A DNA stretch of 64,000 nucleotides from Ditylenchus dipsaci (GCA_004194705.1 SADC01000399.1:310001-374000), one strand, 5' to 3'. Shown: positions 32,101 to 40,055, counted from the stretch's first letter. Translations and numbers: made by a program. The notes: generated by a model not told the origin, from the letters alone.

Positions 32101-34443
32101 GCCAGCACAAGTGGACTTTTCACAGGAAGAGGCGCTTTTCAACAAAAAGAAGGGTTTTGGCTGTTTTGAGTTGTTTTGGCTGTTTTGAATGGTTTTGGGC
32201 GGTTTAAAGGACCATGGTTTTTGCGCGCAGCGGTCGTCCCCCGCCAATTGAATTTTTTTTCTAATCATTAAACTTCTGTACGGATATTTTCACATGGTTC
32301 CTAACAAAACAACACCATAAATTTGTTAGAAACCAAGTTGAAAAATCCGTACACAAGTTCAATGATTAGGAAAAAACTTAGAATTGGCGAGGGAAAAGCG
32401 CTTCACGCAAAAACCATGGTCCTTTAAGTTGGTTTGGATTGGTTTTGGGTGGTTAAGACACAATTTCAAAAATTTTGAAAAAAAACGTAAAAACTGCCTT
32501 CGTCCCCCCTGTTAGTCTGTTGCCAAATATCGTTTGTGACAAAACTCTCCTAGCCCCTTGGGGTACTAAAACAGGTCAGTAATTTTTTCGAAACCAAATT
32601 GTTTCCGTGCCGTTTCAGAGCACGAAAATCACTATGAGAGAAGACTTTGCCCTTGAGGAAAAGTGATTTTTGCGCTGGCTGGGAGGCATTCTATAGTATA
32701 GCCCAATTGTCTTTAAAGCCCTACCATATTTTGTAACACGATTACCACAATTGCTGCTATCAAAGACACAATGATTGCCTGCACTTGAATAAGACCAACA
32801 TTGCATACCAACGCCCAAAGTTGCTGCTTTTTTTTGTCGATAAAACCAAGATTGGCCTAAAAATTATTTTAGTGTATGGTAAGAAGACGTTCTGAGAAAC
32901 TGACCATAGTAGAAATTCTAGAAGCAAGAGTCATCTGCAAATTGCCATTCAAGCCAAGTAAAGCCGGCACTAAGTTTAAAGCACCAGCTCGCATGAATTC
33001 TTGGTTGCTGGCACTGTCAAAAAGAGCACCAGCGCCGACCATGCCAACACCAGCCAACATAAATGGAGGGATGGTCTGAAATAAGAATAAGAAAAATTAC
33101 TTTTAGATCTATGTTTGATTAATTTTTTATTTTCTTGTGAACTAACATAAATGTTCAGCGTATGTTGCGTATGTTCAGCGTAAGTTAGCCGAAACTAAGA
33201 AATAGCTTGTGCGCTTTTTTCGGGTCTGGGAATAATATTCACATTTTACTCATAGTCGATATAAAAGAGGGCCCTTAACCGAGTTCCAAACACAAGTTCC
33301 AAATTTCAAGTTAAATACGACAGTGTTTTTACCTTAAAAAAAATTTAGTGGGATTTTTTCTAAAGACCTCTTTAAATTGGTCATTAATGGCAAAAACTAA
33401 CAAATGTCTTGCGCACTTTTTCGGAGGTCCGGGACTAATTTTCATAGTTTATTTATAGTAAATGATAATAAGGGCCCCGAACCAGACAATGTCCTGAAAC
33501 AGTATTTTGAATGAATTGAATGAACAGGATTTTTAAGGTGGGTATGATAATTGAAGAGTGTACAGCGAAGTCTATATTTTTAATAAATTTTTTATTTTAC
33601 AGTTTTTTGTATTAATAAAGTAACTGATTTTTATTAAAAAGATTTTAGATACCTGCCAGAGAAAAGTTTTCAAGGAATCGCAATCCTGGATTTTTTCCTC
33701 ATTTTCCTAAAATAACAAAATTCGAAAACAAGCAATTTAATGAATCTTAAAATCATTACGATATCAATCACAATGTCTTCGGAACTAAAAAACAAATCTG
33801 CACGTATAAATAGTTTTAAAATTAATACCTAGACGAAACAGTTACATCGTTAATCGACAGAGATGGGTCATGTTCTAAGTAGTCTGAAATATAACAAGAA
33901 TAACAAGAAATTCCCCATTTTGAAATGTCCATAACTTTTTTTAGGTCGTTTTTTCGAAATTCTGTTTGTAGAGATCGTTTTTTCTTGCCGACAATATTCG
34001 GAAAGTGTAAAATGGCAAAAATACGATTTTTGCTTGGTCTCCCTTGTGGTTTGGGTTTTGGCCATCCAGGGGCCACCTACAAACAAAAACCCAAACTACA
34101 TGGGGAACCAAGCAAAAATCGTATTTCCGCCATTTTACACTTTCCAAATATTGTCGGCAAGAAAAATCGATCTCTACAAACAGAATTTCGAAAAAACGAC
34201 CTAGAAAAAAGTTATGAACATTTCAAAATGGGGAAAGTTTTTTGTTACAAACTGTATTTTTGTTAAACTTTTAAAAATTACCGCCTACGGCAGTCTCAAA
34301 ATGCCCTTCCATGCTGAGTTAAGCAGTTTCTTGGTGTCAGAAAATTCAGGTTGCTTGCCGATTTCCCAGAATGTTTTGCGAACTGCTTCCAAATTGAAAA
34401 TAAAATCAAGCTTTTGCATACAAACAGCTGTGGTATTGATCAT
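16930..34443 (-). CDS. SLC41A: SLC41-type Mg2+ transporter (MgtE-like), complete
   Basis: Membrane Mg2+ (divalent cation) transporter with two MgtE-like repeats. Eleven minus-strand exons: 34443-34282, 33883-33829, 33706-33653, 33075-32905, 32856-32725, 30287-30102, 18616-18435, 18383-18310, 18259-18125, 17334-17192 and 17106-16930, about 490 residues (human SLC41A1: 513). First-repeat signatures are GLNGNLQMTLASRIST and NPDNIATPLA; second-repeat equivalents are GVGGNLVAIHSSKIST and NPDTNSIPILTALGDLFG, with hydrophobic membrane segments between them. Nine exons from ENEEKIQ to the stop join in perfect phase. The two N-terminal exons each need one extra base (C at about 34289, G at the 33829 junction), after which they read on as one acidic cytosolic N terminus. 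Introns range from 48 nt to 11.5 kb. Which of the vertebrate A1/A2/A3 types it corresponds to is not resolved. Confidence 0.95.
17192..17334 (-). CDS. SLC41A: SLC41 exon 10
   Basis: Encodes KESIQGAILLVLTIPAQLIL, then a second hydrophobic stretch (WLFMALYLGASLVQ), corresponding to the penultimate pair of helices. The acceptor is TTTTTTAG, the donor GTAAGT. Confidence 0.93.
17335..18124. other. SLC41 intron 9, no element recognised
   Basis: A 790-nt intron. Apart from a stretch near 17700-17850 that is open on both strands and looks like neither an SLC41 exon nor a known transposase, I see nothing to annotate. The end near 18040-18110 (CTTTATTGAATTTCTTTGGA...GAGACTCGACTATA) resembles the right end of a pogo-like element. 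Confidence 0.4.
18125..18259 (-). CDS. SLC41A: SLC41 exon 9 (second-repeat signature)
   Basis: Encodes GVGGNLVAIHSSKISTYLHK followed by a hydrophilic loop (GELPANTLLTYFNPIKTFNC). The donor GTAGGT at 18124 is preferred over the overlapping GTTTAT because only it gives phase 1 into exon 10. The acceptor is ATAAG. Confidence 0.93.
18310..18383 (-). CDS. SLC41A: SLC41 exon 8
   Basis: A 74-nt exon encoding SGSGAILDKSTSQFDNLAKF, then QTVING, aligned with the GGLILDK...FTPVING segment. Introns on both sides are 50-51 nt. Confidence 0.93.
18435..18616 (-). CDS. SLC41A: SLC41 exon 7
   Basis: Encodes IASYFYENREIHLTVHCLIL, then AILLFSTIGWIWIASRQKV and GWGAILSAMCFS: a helix, a cytosolic R-x-K turn and the start of the next helix. 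The acceptor is ATTTTCAG, phase 0. Confidence 0.94.
18847..19308. repeat. Foldback element, about 460 bp
   Basis: The arms GGGCTCTACCCTGTTTGCGC...GGTTGTAAATGACCATGTTT and their complement are about 210 nt each around a short centre. Lies in the 11.5 kb SLC41 intron. Confidence 0.85.
19609..20099. mobile_element. hAT-type MITE, 491 bp, perfect 8-bp target duplication
   Basis: Ends CAGGGCTGCATCGGATAT and ATATCCGATGCAGCCCTG are flanked by CTATATAC at 19601-19608 and 20100-20107. Both subterminal zones are arrays of CGGATAT-type repeats (CGGATCGGATATCGGATAT). Confidence 0.92.
20330..20470. mobile_element. Half of a hAT-like element with GAGTACTCGA repeats
   Basis: Subterminal GAGTACTCGACTCAATACTC repeats run up to CTCGACAACCCTAG, a hAT-style terminus. 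No opposite end is seen, so the copy is incomplete. Confidence 0.45.
20645..21631. mobile_element. pogo-like element, 987 bp, with nested MITE
   Basis: CAGTCGAGTCCCTACACTTA at the left and AAAGCGGGACTCGAATG at the right are flanked by TA (20643-20644 and 21632-21633). Both subterminal zones repeat TGTACACTAA(AT)GCGAG. The TA-flanked MITE at 20951-21118 is inserted in it. Confidence 0.75.
20951..21118. mobile_element. CCGTATT-family MITE, 168 bp
   Basis: CCGTATTCTCTCTAATAAAA and ...ATTAGAGAGAATACGG are flanked by TA on both sides. Nested in the 20645-21631 element. Confidence 0.85.
21634..22051. other. Intronic sequence with GCCACACCC repeats
   Basis: Part of the long SLC41 intron. About 21845-22015 alternates AGCCACACCC and its complement GGGTGTGGC (a palindrome-rich stretch, possibly a decayed hAT end). 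No exon seen. Confidence 0.4.
22052..22330. repeat. Solo arm of the 30325-32705 palindrome family
   Basis: TATACTATAGAATTCCCCCAG...TTTACTTTTCTTCGAGGGG, CCGTCTCATATTG, CGTGCTCTGAAACGGTACGG and CCTTGGTCCCC occur in the same order as in the outer arm at about 30330-30480. Confidence 0.6.
22622..24165. repeat. Foldback element with GATCAGATC arms and nested hairpin
   Basis: The left arm (GTGAGCGAAAATCAGATCAG...AAAAAGCAAGGTTCATTGTG) reappears inverted at about 23850-24165 (CACAATGAACCTTGC...TGATCTTCGGCG...GGTGCTCAC). Near the middle, 23545-23835 is a second, independent inverted repeat. No matching target duplication found. Confidence 0.75.
24465..25265. repeat. Foldback element carrying a nested MITE
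   Basis: Outer arms TACTTTGAAAAGTATCTCAC...CTCATGAGATGGTATTTTCA and their complement surround the TA-flanked MITE at 24794-25052 close to the centre. Confidence 0.8.
24794..25052. mobile_element. CCGTA...ACGG MITE, 259 bp
   Basis: CCGTAAAACCTCTATTAAAC and GTTTAATAGAGGTTATACGG are flanked by TA on both sides. Same subfamily as 34684-34923. Confidence 0.88.
25380..25475. repeat. GCGACTCGTTACA short tandem repeat
   Basis: About six degenerate copies of CGACTCGTTACA-type units in the long SLC41 intron. Confidence 0.7.
25856..26640 (-). pseudogene. piggyBac-type transposase remnant
   Basis: The minus-strand translation shows MLTTIEDIESMHPASRWSAK, then YNKYMRGVDGMDQNINNYRV, SKKWW, VHNAWQLWRK and a C-terminal Cys-rich tail (CKGRTTKKCEKCDVG). 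These follow the order of piggyBac/PGBD-like DDE_Tnp_1_7 proteins (GVD-x-MDQ...SKKWWW...VHNAW). A frameshift near 26495 and stops at about 26402 and 26150 make it inactive. One terminus is visible: TTAA (25852-25855) followed by CCCGTTTTTTCGCACATG, the TTAA-CCC signature of piggyBac ends. The other end and the N-terminal half are missing. Confidence 0.85.
26700..26862. mobile_element. pogo-like element, right end
   Basis: GGCGGATTATCGAGGTTTGACTA at the end, preceded by GGTTTAGCGGGGGTAAACTT and CGAGGGTGGCGGTATAGCGG. The left terminus is not seen. A (TA)n run follows at 26863-26877. Confidence 0.5.
26880..27690. other. SLC41 intron 6, nothing recognised
   Basis: AT-rich intronic sequence; the open frame at 26779-27054 overlaps the pogo-like end and simple TA repeat and is not considered coding. 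Confidence 0.4.
27695..27957. mobile_element. CCGTATTTACTG MITE, 263 bp
   Basis: CCGTATTTACTGTATTAACT and ...AGTTAATACAGTAAATACGG are flanked by TA on both sides. The interior shares CGCAAAAAACAGATTTGCGA-like sequence with the copies at 1660 and 24794. Confidence 0.88.
28190..28740 (+). repeat. Three tandem copies of an about 180-bp repeat
   Basis: Each copy runs GTTCAAGTTGGATTTTCTGC, CCGGAACCCTGAAATTCAAT, AACTACAAAACC and AAGTCCCTCCAA...GGATTTTAGCCTGGATTTT. A single diverged copy lies at 16555-16801. Confidence 0.85.
28740..29075 (+). repeat. Purine-rich minisatellite
   Basis: Degenerate units of GGGTAGCCAGGAGGA / GGAGGGTAGCCAAGAGGACG type, roughly 15-20 bp. The reverse strand is open over 28829-29044 only because of the repeat. 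Confidence 0.8.
30102..30287 (-). CDS. SLC41A: SLC41 exon 6 (NPDNIATP motif)
   Basis: Encodes LAVWLMASATLTLSIGSILL, then VVAKKFNINPDNIATPLAGT and TGDVTTIYLF. NPDN-x-ATP is the diagnostic SLC41/MgtE cation-pathway motif. The donor is GTATGG, phase 0 at both ends. Confidence 0.96.
31230..32068. mobile_element. pogo-like element, 839 bp, nested in the palindrome
   Basis: CAGTCGAACCTCGATATAAC and GTTATATCGAGGTTTGACTG are flanked by TA (31228-31229 and 32069-32070). It splits the tRNA-like segment: removing it joins CTTCATATA to CTCCTAACC. It contains a further small element at 31571-31723 (CAGTCAAACCTGGATACAAC...GTTGTATCCAG). Confidence 0.85.
32206..32430. repeat. Hairpin MITE family A, copy 3 (both ends preserved)
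   Basis: Ends TTTAAAGGACCATGGTTTTT and AAAAACCATGGTCCTTTAA, with inner arms CTAATCATTAAACTTCTGTA and complement. This copy defines the family ends. Confidence 0.85.
32725..32856 (-). CDS. SLC41A: SLC41 exon 5
   Basis: Encodes ANLGFIDKKKQQLWALVCNV, then GLIQVQAIIVSLIAAIVVIV, matching the ANIGHMDTP...ALIQVQATVVG helix. The upstream intron is only 48 nt. Confidence 0.95.
32905..33075 (-). CDS. SLC41A: SLC41 exon 4 (first-repeat signature)
   Basis: Encodes TIPPFMLAGVGMVGAGALFD, SASNQEFMRAGALNLVPALL and GLNGNLQMTLASRISTM, nearly identical to the conserved SLC41 first helix and loop. Phase 0 at both ends. Confidence 0.97.
33653..33706 (-). CDS. SLC41A: SLC41 exon 3
   Basis: An 18-codon exon encoding ENEEKIQDCDSLKTFLWQ, an acidic linker that leads into the first membrane helix. 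The acceptor is TTTTAG, the donor GTATCT, both in phase 0. Confidence 0.8.
33829..33883 (-). CDS. SLC41A: SLC41 exon 2 (one base short at 3' end)
   Basis: Encodes YLEHDPSLSINDVTVSS. Bounded by ATATTTCAG and TCTAG|GTATT. One further G at the exon end (AGG, Arg) would restore phase 0 into exon 3. Recognised by splice sites and by the continuity of the hydrophilic N terminus, not by a conserved motif. Confidence 0.65.
33913..34238. repeat. Hairpin occupying most of SLC41 intron 1
   Basis: CCCCATTTTGAAATGTCCAT...GCCATTTTACACTTTCC-type arms of about 155 nt meet near 34070-34085. The 398-nt intron would be about 72 nt without it. Confidence 0.85.
34282..34443 (-). CDS. SLC41A: SLC41 probable exon 1 (start codon)
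   Basis: The ATG at 34443-34441 follows an in-frame TGA and opens MINTTAVCMQKLDFIFNLEA, then VRKTFWEIGKQPEFSDTKKL and LNSAWKGILRL. Adding one C to the CC at 34289-34290 removes a TAG and gives PVG-D in phase with exon 2 through donor GTAATT. A start at the second Met (residue 9) is equally possible. No conserved SLC41 motif is expected here, so the call rests on reading frame and context. Confidence 0.55.
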
Positions 34444-34683
34444 TCACGTGTTCCAAAAAAACCTAAAATCGTCTGTGCTTGTGTCAAAACTTGAAAAAAA
34501 TCTCGAAAGCATAGAATACAATTAAATACAATAAAAGTATTGAAAGAAATGCCTTAGAAGCAAAAAAAGACTCAGCCAGAAAAGAATGACTAAAAGCGGA
34601 ACTAATGCTGTTGGGGCCCTGTGGAGGTTAACTTTTTTTTCAAAATTTTTTTTTCTCAAAACACAACAGAATTCAGATAACTA

Positions 34684-34923
34684 CCGTATAACCTCTATTA
34701 AACGGGCACCCCTACAGTTAACGTTTTTCAAATTTGCTTTGCTTTTTAACCCCAATATTGTTTATTTTTCAAAACGGACGACCACTCATTTTGTAGAGTT
34801 TGTGAAGCTCTACAAAATCAGTGGTCGTCCGTTTTGAAAAATAAACAATATTGGGGTTAAAAAAGCAAAGCAAATTTGATAAACGTTAACTGTAGGGGTG
34901 CCCGTTTAATAGAGGTTATACGG
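34684..34923. mobile_element. CCGTATAACC MITE: almost perfect 240-bp hairpin
   Basis: CCGTATAACCTCTATTAAAC and its exact complement at the right, flanked by TA. The arms (about 115 nt) differ at only a few positions around a 9-nt loop (TTTGTGAAG), so the copy is young or recently rebuilt. Lies about 240 bp upstream of the SLC41 start. Confidence 0.92.
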
Positions 34924-35895
34924 TAAGCTAATAAAAGTCCAAACTCTCGATCGAATGCGTTCGAAAAATTTTCATGACCACTTTCAGCATCAGAAACATG
35001 ATAGAATACCTCCAAATCAGATAGTTGACTATGCTTTTCCCAAGGCTAAAAGTTAAATTTTTATCAATTTTTTTGAAAGATACCATTATGTGGTATAAAA
35101 TGAGCTTAAATTTCTCTTAAAATCATTTCTAGTGTAATAATAAAACTAATAAAAAGTCATGAAATTGTGAAAAAAAAAATTGGGAGAAGCAGCACTATTT
35201 CTCTAAAAGCGTCCTCGAAATTCTTGATTTAAATAGAAAATTTATTTGGAGCATAAATATGAAAAATTATGAATGCACTAGTTCTAAAATTTGTTGTTGT
35301 GTTAAAAAGAGGAGTTTAACATGCAGTGTTATCATTTGTCCGAAAAATATGTCATTCATAAATGTATCAGAAGTGTTCCTCTCACGCATAAGTATGGGAT
35401 TAACAAAAACTTTTTATGGGATAATTTGGTTTGACGGTTTGTGCTCACAATAGTTTGTTTTTATCTTCTTGTTTAAGTGGATGGAATATTTTTTATTTGT
35501 TTTTTTATCGATGTTACGAATAAATGGAAGGCACAGTTTTTTGTGTAAAGTAAGACAAAATGAAAGATAGAATTGGTTTTGATTTTTCATTTATCTTATC
35601 AATAAATACAATTCTTGTTTCAAAATTGATTTTTTCTTTTTTTTAAAATTACACTAGAGTCAAAAACACAAAAAGTGCTTTCGAAAAATATTTTACAGAA
35701 TTTTAGGCAGCTCACGGCGACAAGTTTTAATTTTTCAACTCTTGCTCCGAGCAAACGCAGGAGCAAAACAGTTGACTTAAAACTAAAGATAATATTTTTT
35801 CTGCCCGTTAAATTGTCGAAAATGCCGGTGAAATATTTTTTTTGCCTCGTGTTGCTCGTTAAATATTCTTATTTGCACGTTGATCAATCTAGGCT
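34924..35895. other. Intergenic, nothing recognised
   Basis: AT-rich sequence between SLC41 and the orphan NHE exon. Small open frames (for example 35259-35453 and 35675-36022) lack recognisable domains or splice context. Confidence 0.4.
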
Positions 35896-36009
35896 TTCAA
35901 ACTCCACTCAAGACATCAAAAAATTATTTTACGGAAAAATGTCTGTTTATATGTTTGTTAGAGATGCAGAATGGGAAAAGCGAGATTTTCATCTTCGGCT
36001 TGACTTTTC

Positions 36010-36483
36010 GGTGTCAAATTAAAACCAAATCAAAAATCTACTTTTACAATTTATAGTTAGCTTTTATTTCTGCATATTCTCGGATAGAAGTTAGAAGTTG
36101 AGCGAGATTAGTGCGGGATCCGAAGTTGAAGTAGCTCCCGAAAATCTCGCACTAATCTCGCTCAACTTCTAGAGCTATTTTAACTAAAACAATACAAGTA
36201 AATATTCTGTTCACATCTTTTTTAGGCAACTTTTATTTGTTCACCTTTCAGTAAAAAAGATTTTCAAAAATGATTTAAATTTTGTAGAAAAATGACCGTC
36301 AAAAAAATCTCGGTCTAAATCTCGGTCTCTCTTTTTGACCAACAACAGGGTGAGATTTTTTTAAGCACCCACTTACGCAATCATGGAATATTTTTTAAAA
36401 TCTGACTATCCCAAAGATGCAGAAATAAAGTTAACTATAAACTGTAAAAGTAGATTTTTGATTTGGTTTTAATTTGACACCGA
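36010..36483. repeat. Foldback element, about 470 bp
   Basis: GGTGTCAAATTAAAACCAAA...TTTATTTCTGCAT and its complement form the ends. An inner palindrome (TTGAGCGAGATTAGTGCGGG and complement) lies at about 36078-36172. Confidence 0.85.
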
Positions 36484-36520
36484 GTTCAAACCAAAGACAG
36501 CTGGCAAAAGTTTTGAAAAT

Positions 36521-36783
36521 CGGGGTGTCGCAAATAAAAAAGTTGACTGTATTAAAATTTTAAAAACTTTTTAGTGTAAATGTGTTTGGAGAAGCTTTTT
36601 TAATGATGGAGTAACTGTGGTGAGAATTTTACTCGAAGGAATCTCGTGAACTTTTTTTACTTGTTGAAAATAGATTTTTAATAGATAGCCAATATGCGAC
36701 TCTCAACAAAATTCGTTCAAGTTTCTGGTCCATGACCAAAGAAATAGTTAAAAGGCTACTAAAGGATAAAAAACCCGATTTTT
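36521..36783 (+). pseudogene. Duplicated block with orphan NHE exon 5
   Basis: Matches 51659-51836 plus 52178-52251 in the NHE gene: intron tail, the exon-5 copy (36575-36619, VNVFGEAFFNDGVTV after adding one T to its T run) with both splice sites, and the following intron start. It lies 9.5 kb upstream of NHE exon 1 with no other NHE exon nearby, and is cut off at 36784 by Harbinger-like sequence. It keeps the uninterrupted CTCTCAAC site (36700-36707) into which a hAT MITE has jumped in the other copy. Confidence 0.85.
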
Positions 36784-38805
36784 ACCTCCCCCCCAACCCC
36801 GAGTTTTACGAGTAAATAATTTTTTTTAATTTTCTCGAGTTCCACTCCCCTAACTCGGCTTTCTAAACCGAGTTTTACGAGTAGACCCAATTTTTTAAAT
36901 ATTCTCGAGTTCTACTCACCTAACTCGGCTTGCTACCTCCGAGTTTCACAAGTAAACTTAATTTTTTAAATTTTTTCGAGTTCTACTCGCCCAGCTCGAC
37001 TTCCAACCCCGAGTTTTACGAGTAAATTAAATTTTTTTAATTTTGTCGAGTTCCACTCCCCGAACTCGACTTGCAACCCCCAAGTTTTACGACTAAATTA
37101 ATTTTTTTCTAATTTTCTGGAGTTCTACTCACCCAACTCGGCTTCTAACCCGAGTTTACGAGTAACTTAATTTTTTTTAATTTTTTCGAATTCTACTTGC
37201 CCAACTCGAGTTCTTCTCGCCTAACTCGGATTCTACTCGCTGAACTCGTGTTCTTTTCCCCCAACTAGTTTTTCTTCCCAATTCGAGTTCTTCTTTCCGA
37301 ACTCGAGTTATACTCTGATATGTAAAAGTAATCTAGATTATTCTTGGATTTACTTTAGCTCTACCGGCATGCTTCGAGTTATACTCGTGAATTCTTTGAG
37401 GAATTCGACCTCTTCCGGAGTAGAATTCTTCAACTTCTCTTTAACGGCATATGCGCGCCTAGGAGGATTCTCACCAGAAACCACAACGCTAAGTATATGA
37501 AGGTCCACACCGACCCTCCTTCTTGAGATCCGCTCAGAACCCACTCCGGAGTGGTTAAAAGGCTAAAAATGACTGGGTTTTCATGGGTTCACTAAAGAGG
37601 GGTAAACTTTTCACGAAAAAGCGATCAAGGCGATCAGAGTTCTGGTCTGATTGGCTTGATCGCTTAAAATCGCCTAGTTCAGCGTAGTTTGAGGGATTCA
37701 GAATGGATTAATATGGAATTGCGAGCGACTAAGCCGTTCGAACTGAAATTCTGATCGGCTCAATCGCATTTTTCGTAAAACGATTACCCCTTTTTAGTGA
37801 ACCCCCAAAACCTAGTCATTTTTTTGCCTTTTGGCCACTCCGGAGTGGGTTCTCGGCGATCCTAAAAACTAGGGCAGTTAGTGTTAAGCTTCATATAATC
37901 GTCGCTGAGGTTGCTGGTTCGATTCCTCCTAGACGTGTACGTTTTTAACCCATTTTTTGCTTCATTTATTACAGAAAAAATGCCCTCACCGAAAAGTGCC
38001 GTTATAGTGAAATAAGAGAACTCTAATCTAACTCACAAGTACAACTCTATTCGAGTCAAAACTCGCCGTGATTACTGGTGAAACTCGTGAGTAAAACTCG
38101 AGTTGGTGACTAAAATTTGAGTTCGAGGAATAAAACTCGAGTACAGAGAGTGAAACTTTAGCCCGCAAGTAGAACTCAAATTAATCCAAAATAATCAAGT
38201 TCGCTCGTAGAACTCGGGAGTAGAAAGCGGAGTTGGGTGACTAGAACTCGAGCTGGCCAGTAGAACTAGAGTTGGGCGAGTAGAACTCGAAAAAATTTAA
38301 AAAAATTAAGTTTACTTGTGAAACTCGGAGGTAGCAAGCCGAGTTAGGTGAGTAGAACTCGAGAATATTAAAAAAATTGGGTCTACTCGTAAAACTCGGG
38401 TTTAGAAAGCCGAGTTCGGGAGTGGAACTCGAGAAAATTAAAAAAAAATTATTTACTCGTAAAACTCGGGGGTTGCAAGCCGAGTTCTGAAAGTAGAGCT
38501 CGAGAAAATTTAAAAAAATTTATTTACTCGTAAAACTCGGTGGTTGGAAGCCGAGTTGGGCGAGTAGAACTCGAGTTAGGCGAGAAGATCTCAATTCTAC
38601 TCAGATCAAAAATTACTCGCTGCTCGAGTAGGATCGCGAGTAACTTTTGATCCAAAACTCTACTCAACTCGTTTCAGACGGGCGAGTAGGATCACGAGTA
38701 ACTCATGATCCTAAACTCTACTCAACTCGTTTCAGACGGGCGAGTAGGATCAAGAGTAACTCTTGATCTACTGACTCTACTAACCGACCTGAATACCACC
38801 CCAGG
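36784..38805. mobile_element. Second, decayed Harbinger-like element
   Basis: About six diverged copies of the CTCGAGTTCTACTC...AACTCGGCTT...GAGTTTTACGAGTAAA unit (36790-37200), their inverted counterparts (38200-38570), and the right terminus ACCTGAATACCACCCCAGG at 38787-38805. The left terminus is missing; the array abuts the NHE-derived block directly. An unrelated palindrome is inserted in the middle. Confidence 0.8.
37440..37965. mobile_element. tRNA-ended palindrome, second copy
   Basis: Arms CCACTCCGGAGTGG, GGTTCACTAAAGAGGGGTAA and their complements. The right arm ends in CTTCATATAATCGTCGCTGA and GGTTGCTGGTTCGATTCCTCC (a B-box with acceptor-like continuation). The left arm carries a decayed inverted equivalent (about 37455-37495). 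Same plan as 30325-32705 but a different tRNA-like sequence. Confidence 0.65.
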
Positions 38806-39365
38806 TAGTCAAACGTTACAGTCAGGAACTCTCGTGTTAAAAATTTACACACTTTTAAAAATTTAAAAGTCAAATTTTGAGAAACTGGACCTCGGCTTTT
38901 ATAAGATGTGCAATAGCAATTTTTCGGTATCTTCTATCTTACTTATTTAGGATGTGCTCGAGACCACAAACATATTAACCTTTGATGTATTGAATTTTTA
39001 GAACTCTTTCAAATGTTTGTTGTCTCGAGTGGAATTTCAATTTTCGACAGTGCGCTATAAAGTTTGAAGGCAGTTTCATTGGCAAATTAACCGCGCTGAG
39101 CACGAATCCGGTGTTTTAAATGATGCAAAAGTGTAATTTCACTATGAATGAATCAAAAATTTTTTATGCCAGACAAACTTTAAACGAGATTTTGGAAACT
39201 TTTTCCAGATCAATTCGCCCCTCAACACAAACTATCTTGAAGCTCAGAGCTTCAGCTTTCTTGTGATATAAAAATTGTCGCGGTTTTGAAAATTAAACTT
39301 TTAGAAAAACGCGGTTTTTTTTGAAAATATTTTGTTTTTCGAGATTTAAGGCAGTGACATAAAAT
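38806..39365. other. Intergenic, dispersed foldback remnant only
   Basis: About 39010-39140 resembles the inner hairpin of the 22622-24165 element (TGTCTCGAGTGGAATTTCAA...GAGCACGAATCCGGTG). No gene seen. Confidence 0.4.
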
Positions 39366-39469
39366 TAGAGATGATACCGTCTCGGGAATTCGCTGTCCCG
39401 ACGTCCCGTCCCGGAATTTTTTTTTGTCAAATTGTGTCCCGTCCCGAAAATGACTTTTCATCATCTCTA
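39366..39469. mobile_element. hAT-type MITE, 104 bp, perfect 8-bp target duplication
   Basis: Ends TAGAGATGATACC and ...TCATCATCTCTA are flanked by CATAAAAT at 39358-39365 and 39470-39477. The interior is built of GTCCCGTCCCG repeats. Confidence 0.92.
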
Positions 39470-40048
39470 CATAAAATGGCTTGTCAACTTCAAAATTAAA
39501 ATATAACCAGCCTATTCTGATATACCATTCGAAAGCTAGATTCATGCTCTTTCTTTTGACATATTTTAAATTTAAACAGAGGTCTAATAATAAAAAAGCG
39601 AAATTAATCTAAAAGTATTTTAAGAATCACAAAAATGAGGGTACTCCAAAGCCCAAGTTTGAAGAAGCCATATCTCAAAAATTCATTTTAAAAACGCAAA
39701 TTCTGACAGCGCCATCGTGTTCAGCTTATTCTAAATAGGTAAGATAGTTAAAAAAACAGATACCGAAAAATCGTTATTGCACACCATAGGTTCACTCTCT
39801 CAAAATTTGACTCTTAAAAAGAATTGTATGTTAGTGCATTAATATCCAAACTCTCAAAAAATACTTATTATTATTTTTTAATTGACTTGGTTTTTGACCA
39901 CCGATAGCAAAAAATAATAATTCCAGGTAATCCGTTTATTCTATTACACCTGCAATAACAAGCTCTATTCTTCGAAAAAATAATCTGTTTTTTAATTGTT
40001 TTCACCAGACTTTACAAGAAGAGATTTTTGATTCTTCAAAAAATTTTG

Positions 40049-40055
40049 TATATAA
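40049..40055 (+). promoter_or_regulatory. TATA box of the proline-rich peptide gene
   Basis: TATATAA lies 51-57 bp before the ATG at 40106, which would put transcription start near 40080 and leave a 5' UTR of about 25 nt. Confidence 0.55.

Larger units (their letters stand above)
30325..32705. mobile_element. 2.4 kb palindromic element with tRNA-like segments, filling SLC41 intron 5
   Basis: The outer arms GACTATAGGAAGCACCCCAG...AAACGGCACGGAAACACA (left) and the complementary CTATAGTATAG end (right, 32590-32705) enclose inner arms with CCTTGGTCCCCC-type, TTTTCACAGAAGGGTG-type and ACTTCGGAGTGGCC sequences. Each half contains a Pol III B-box: minus-strand GGTTCAAATCC at 30790-30804 and plus-strand AGTTCAAGTCC at 32087-32097, followed by GCCAGTACC or GCCAGCAC like a tRNA acceptor arm. 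The right half is interrupted by the pogo-like element 31230-32068 and the hairpin 32206-32430. Without the element the intron would be about 60 nt. Confidence 0.7.
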
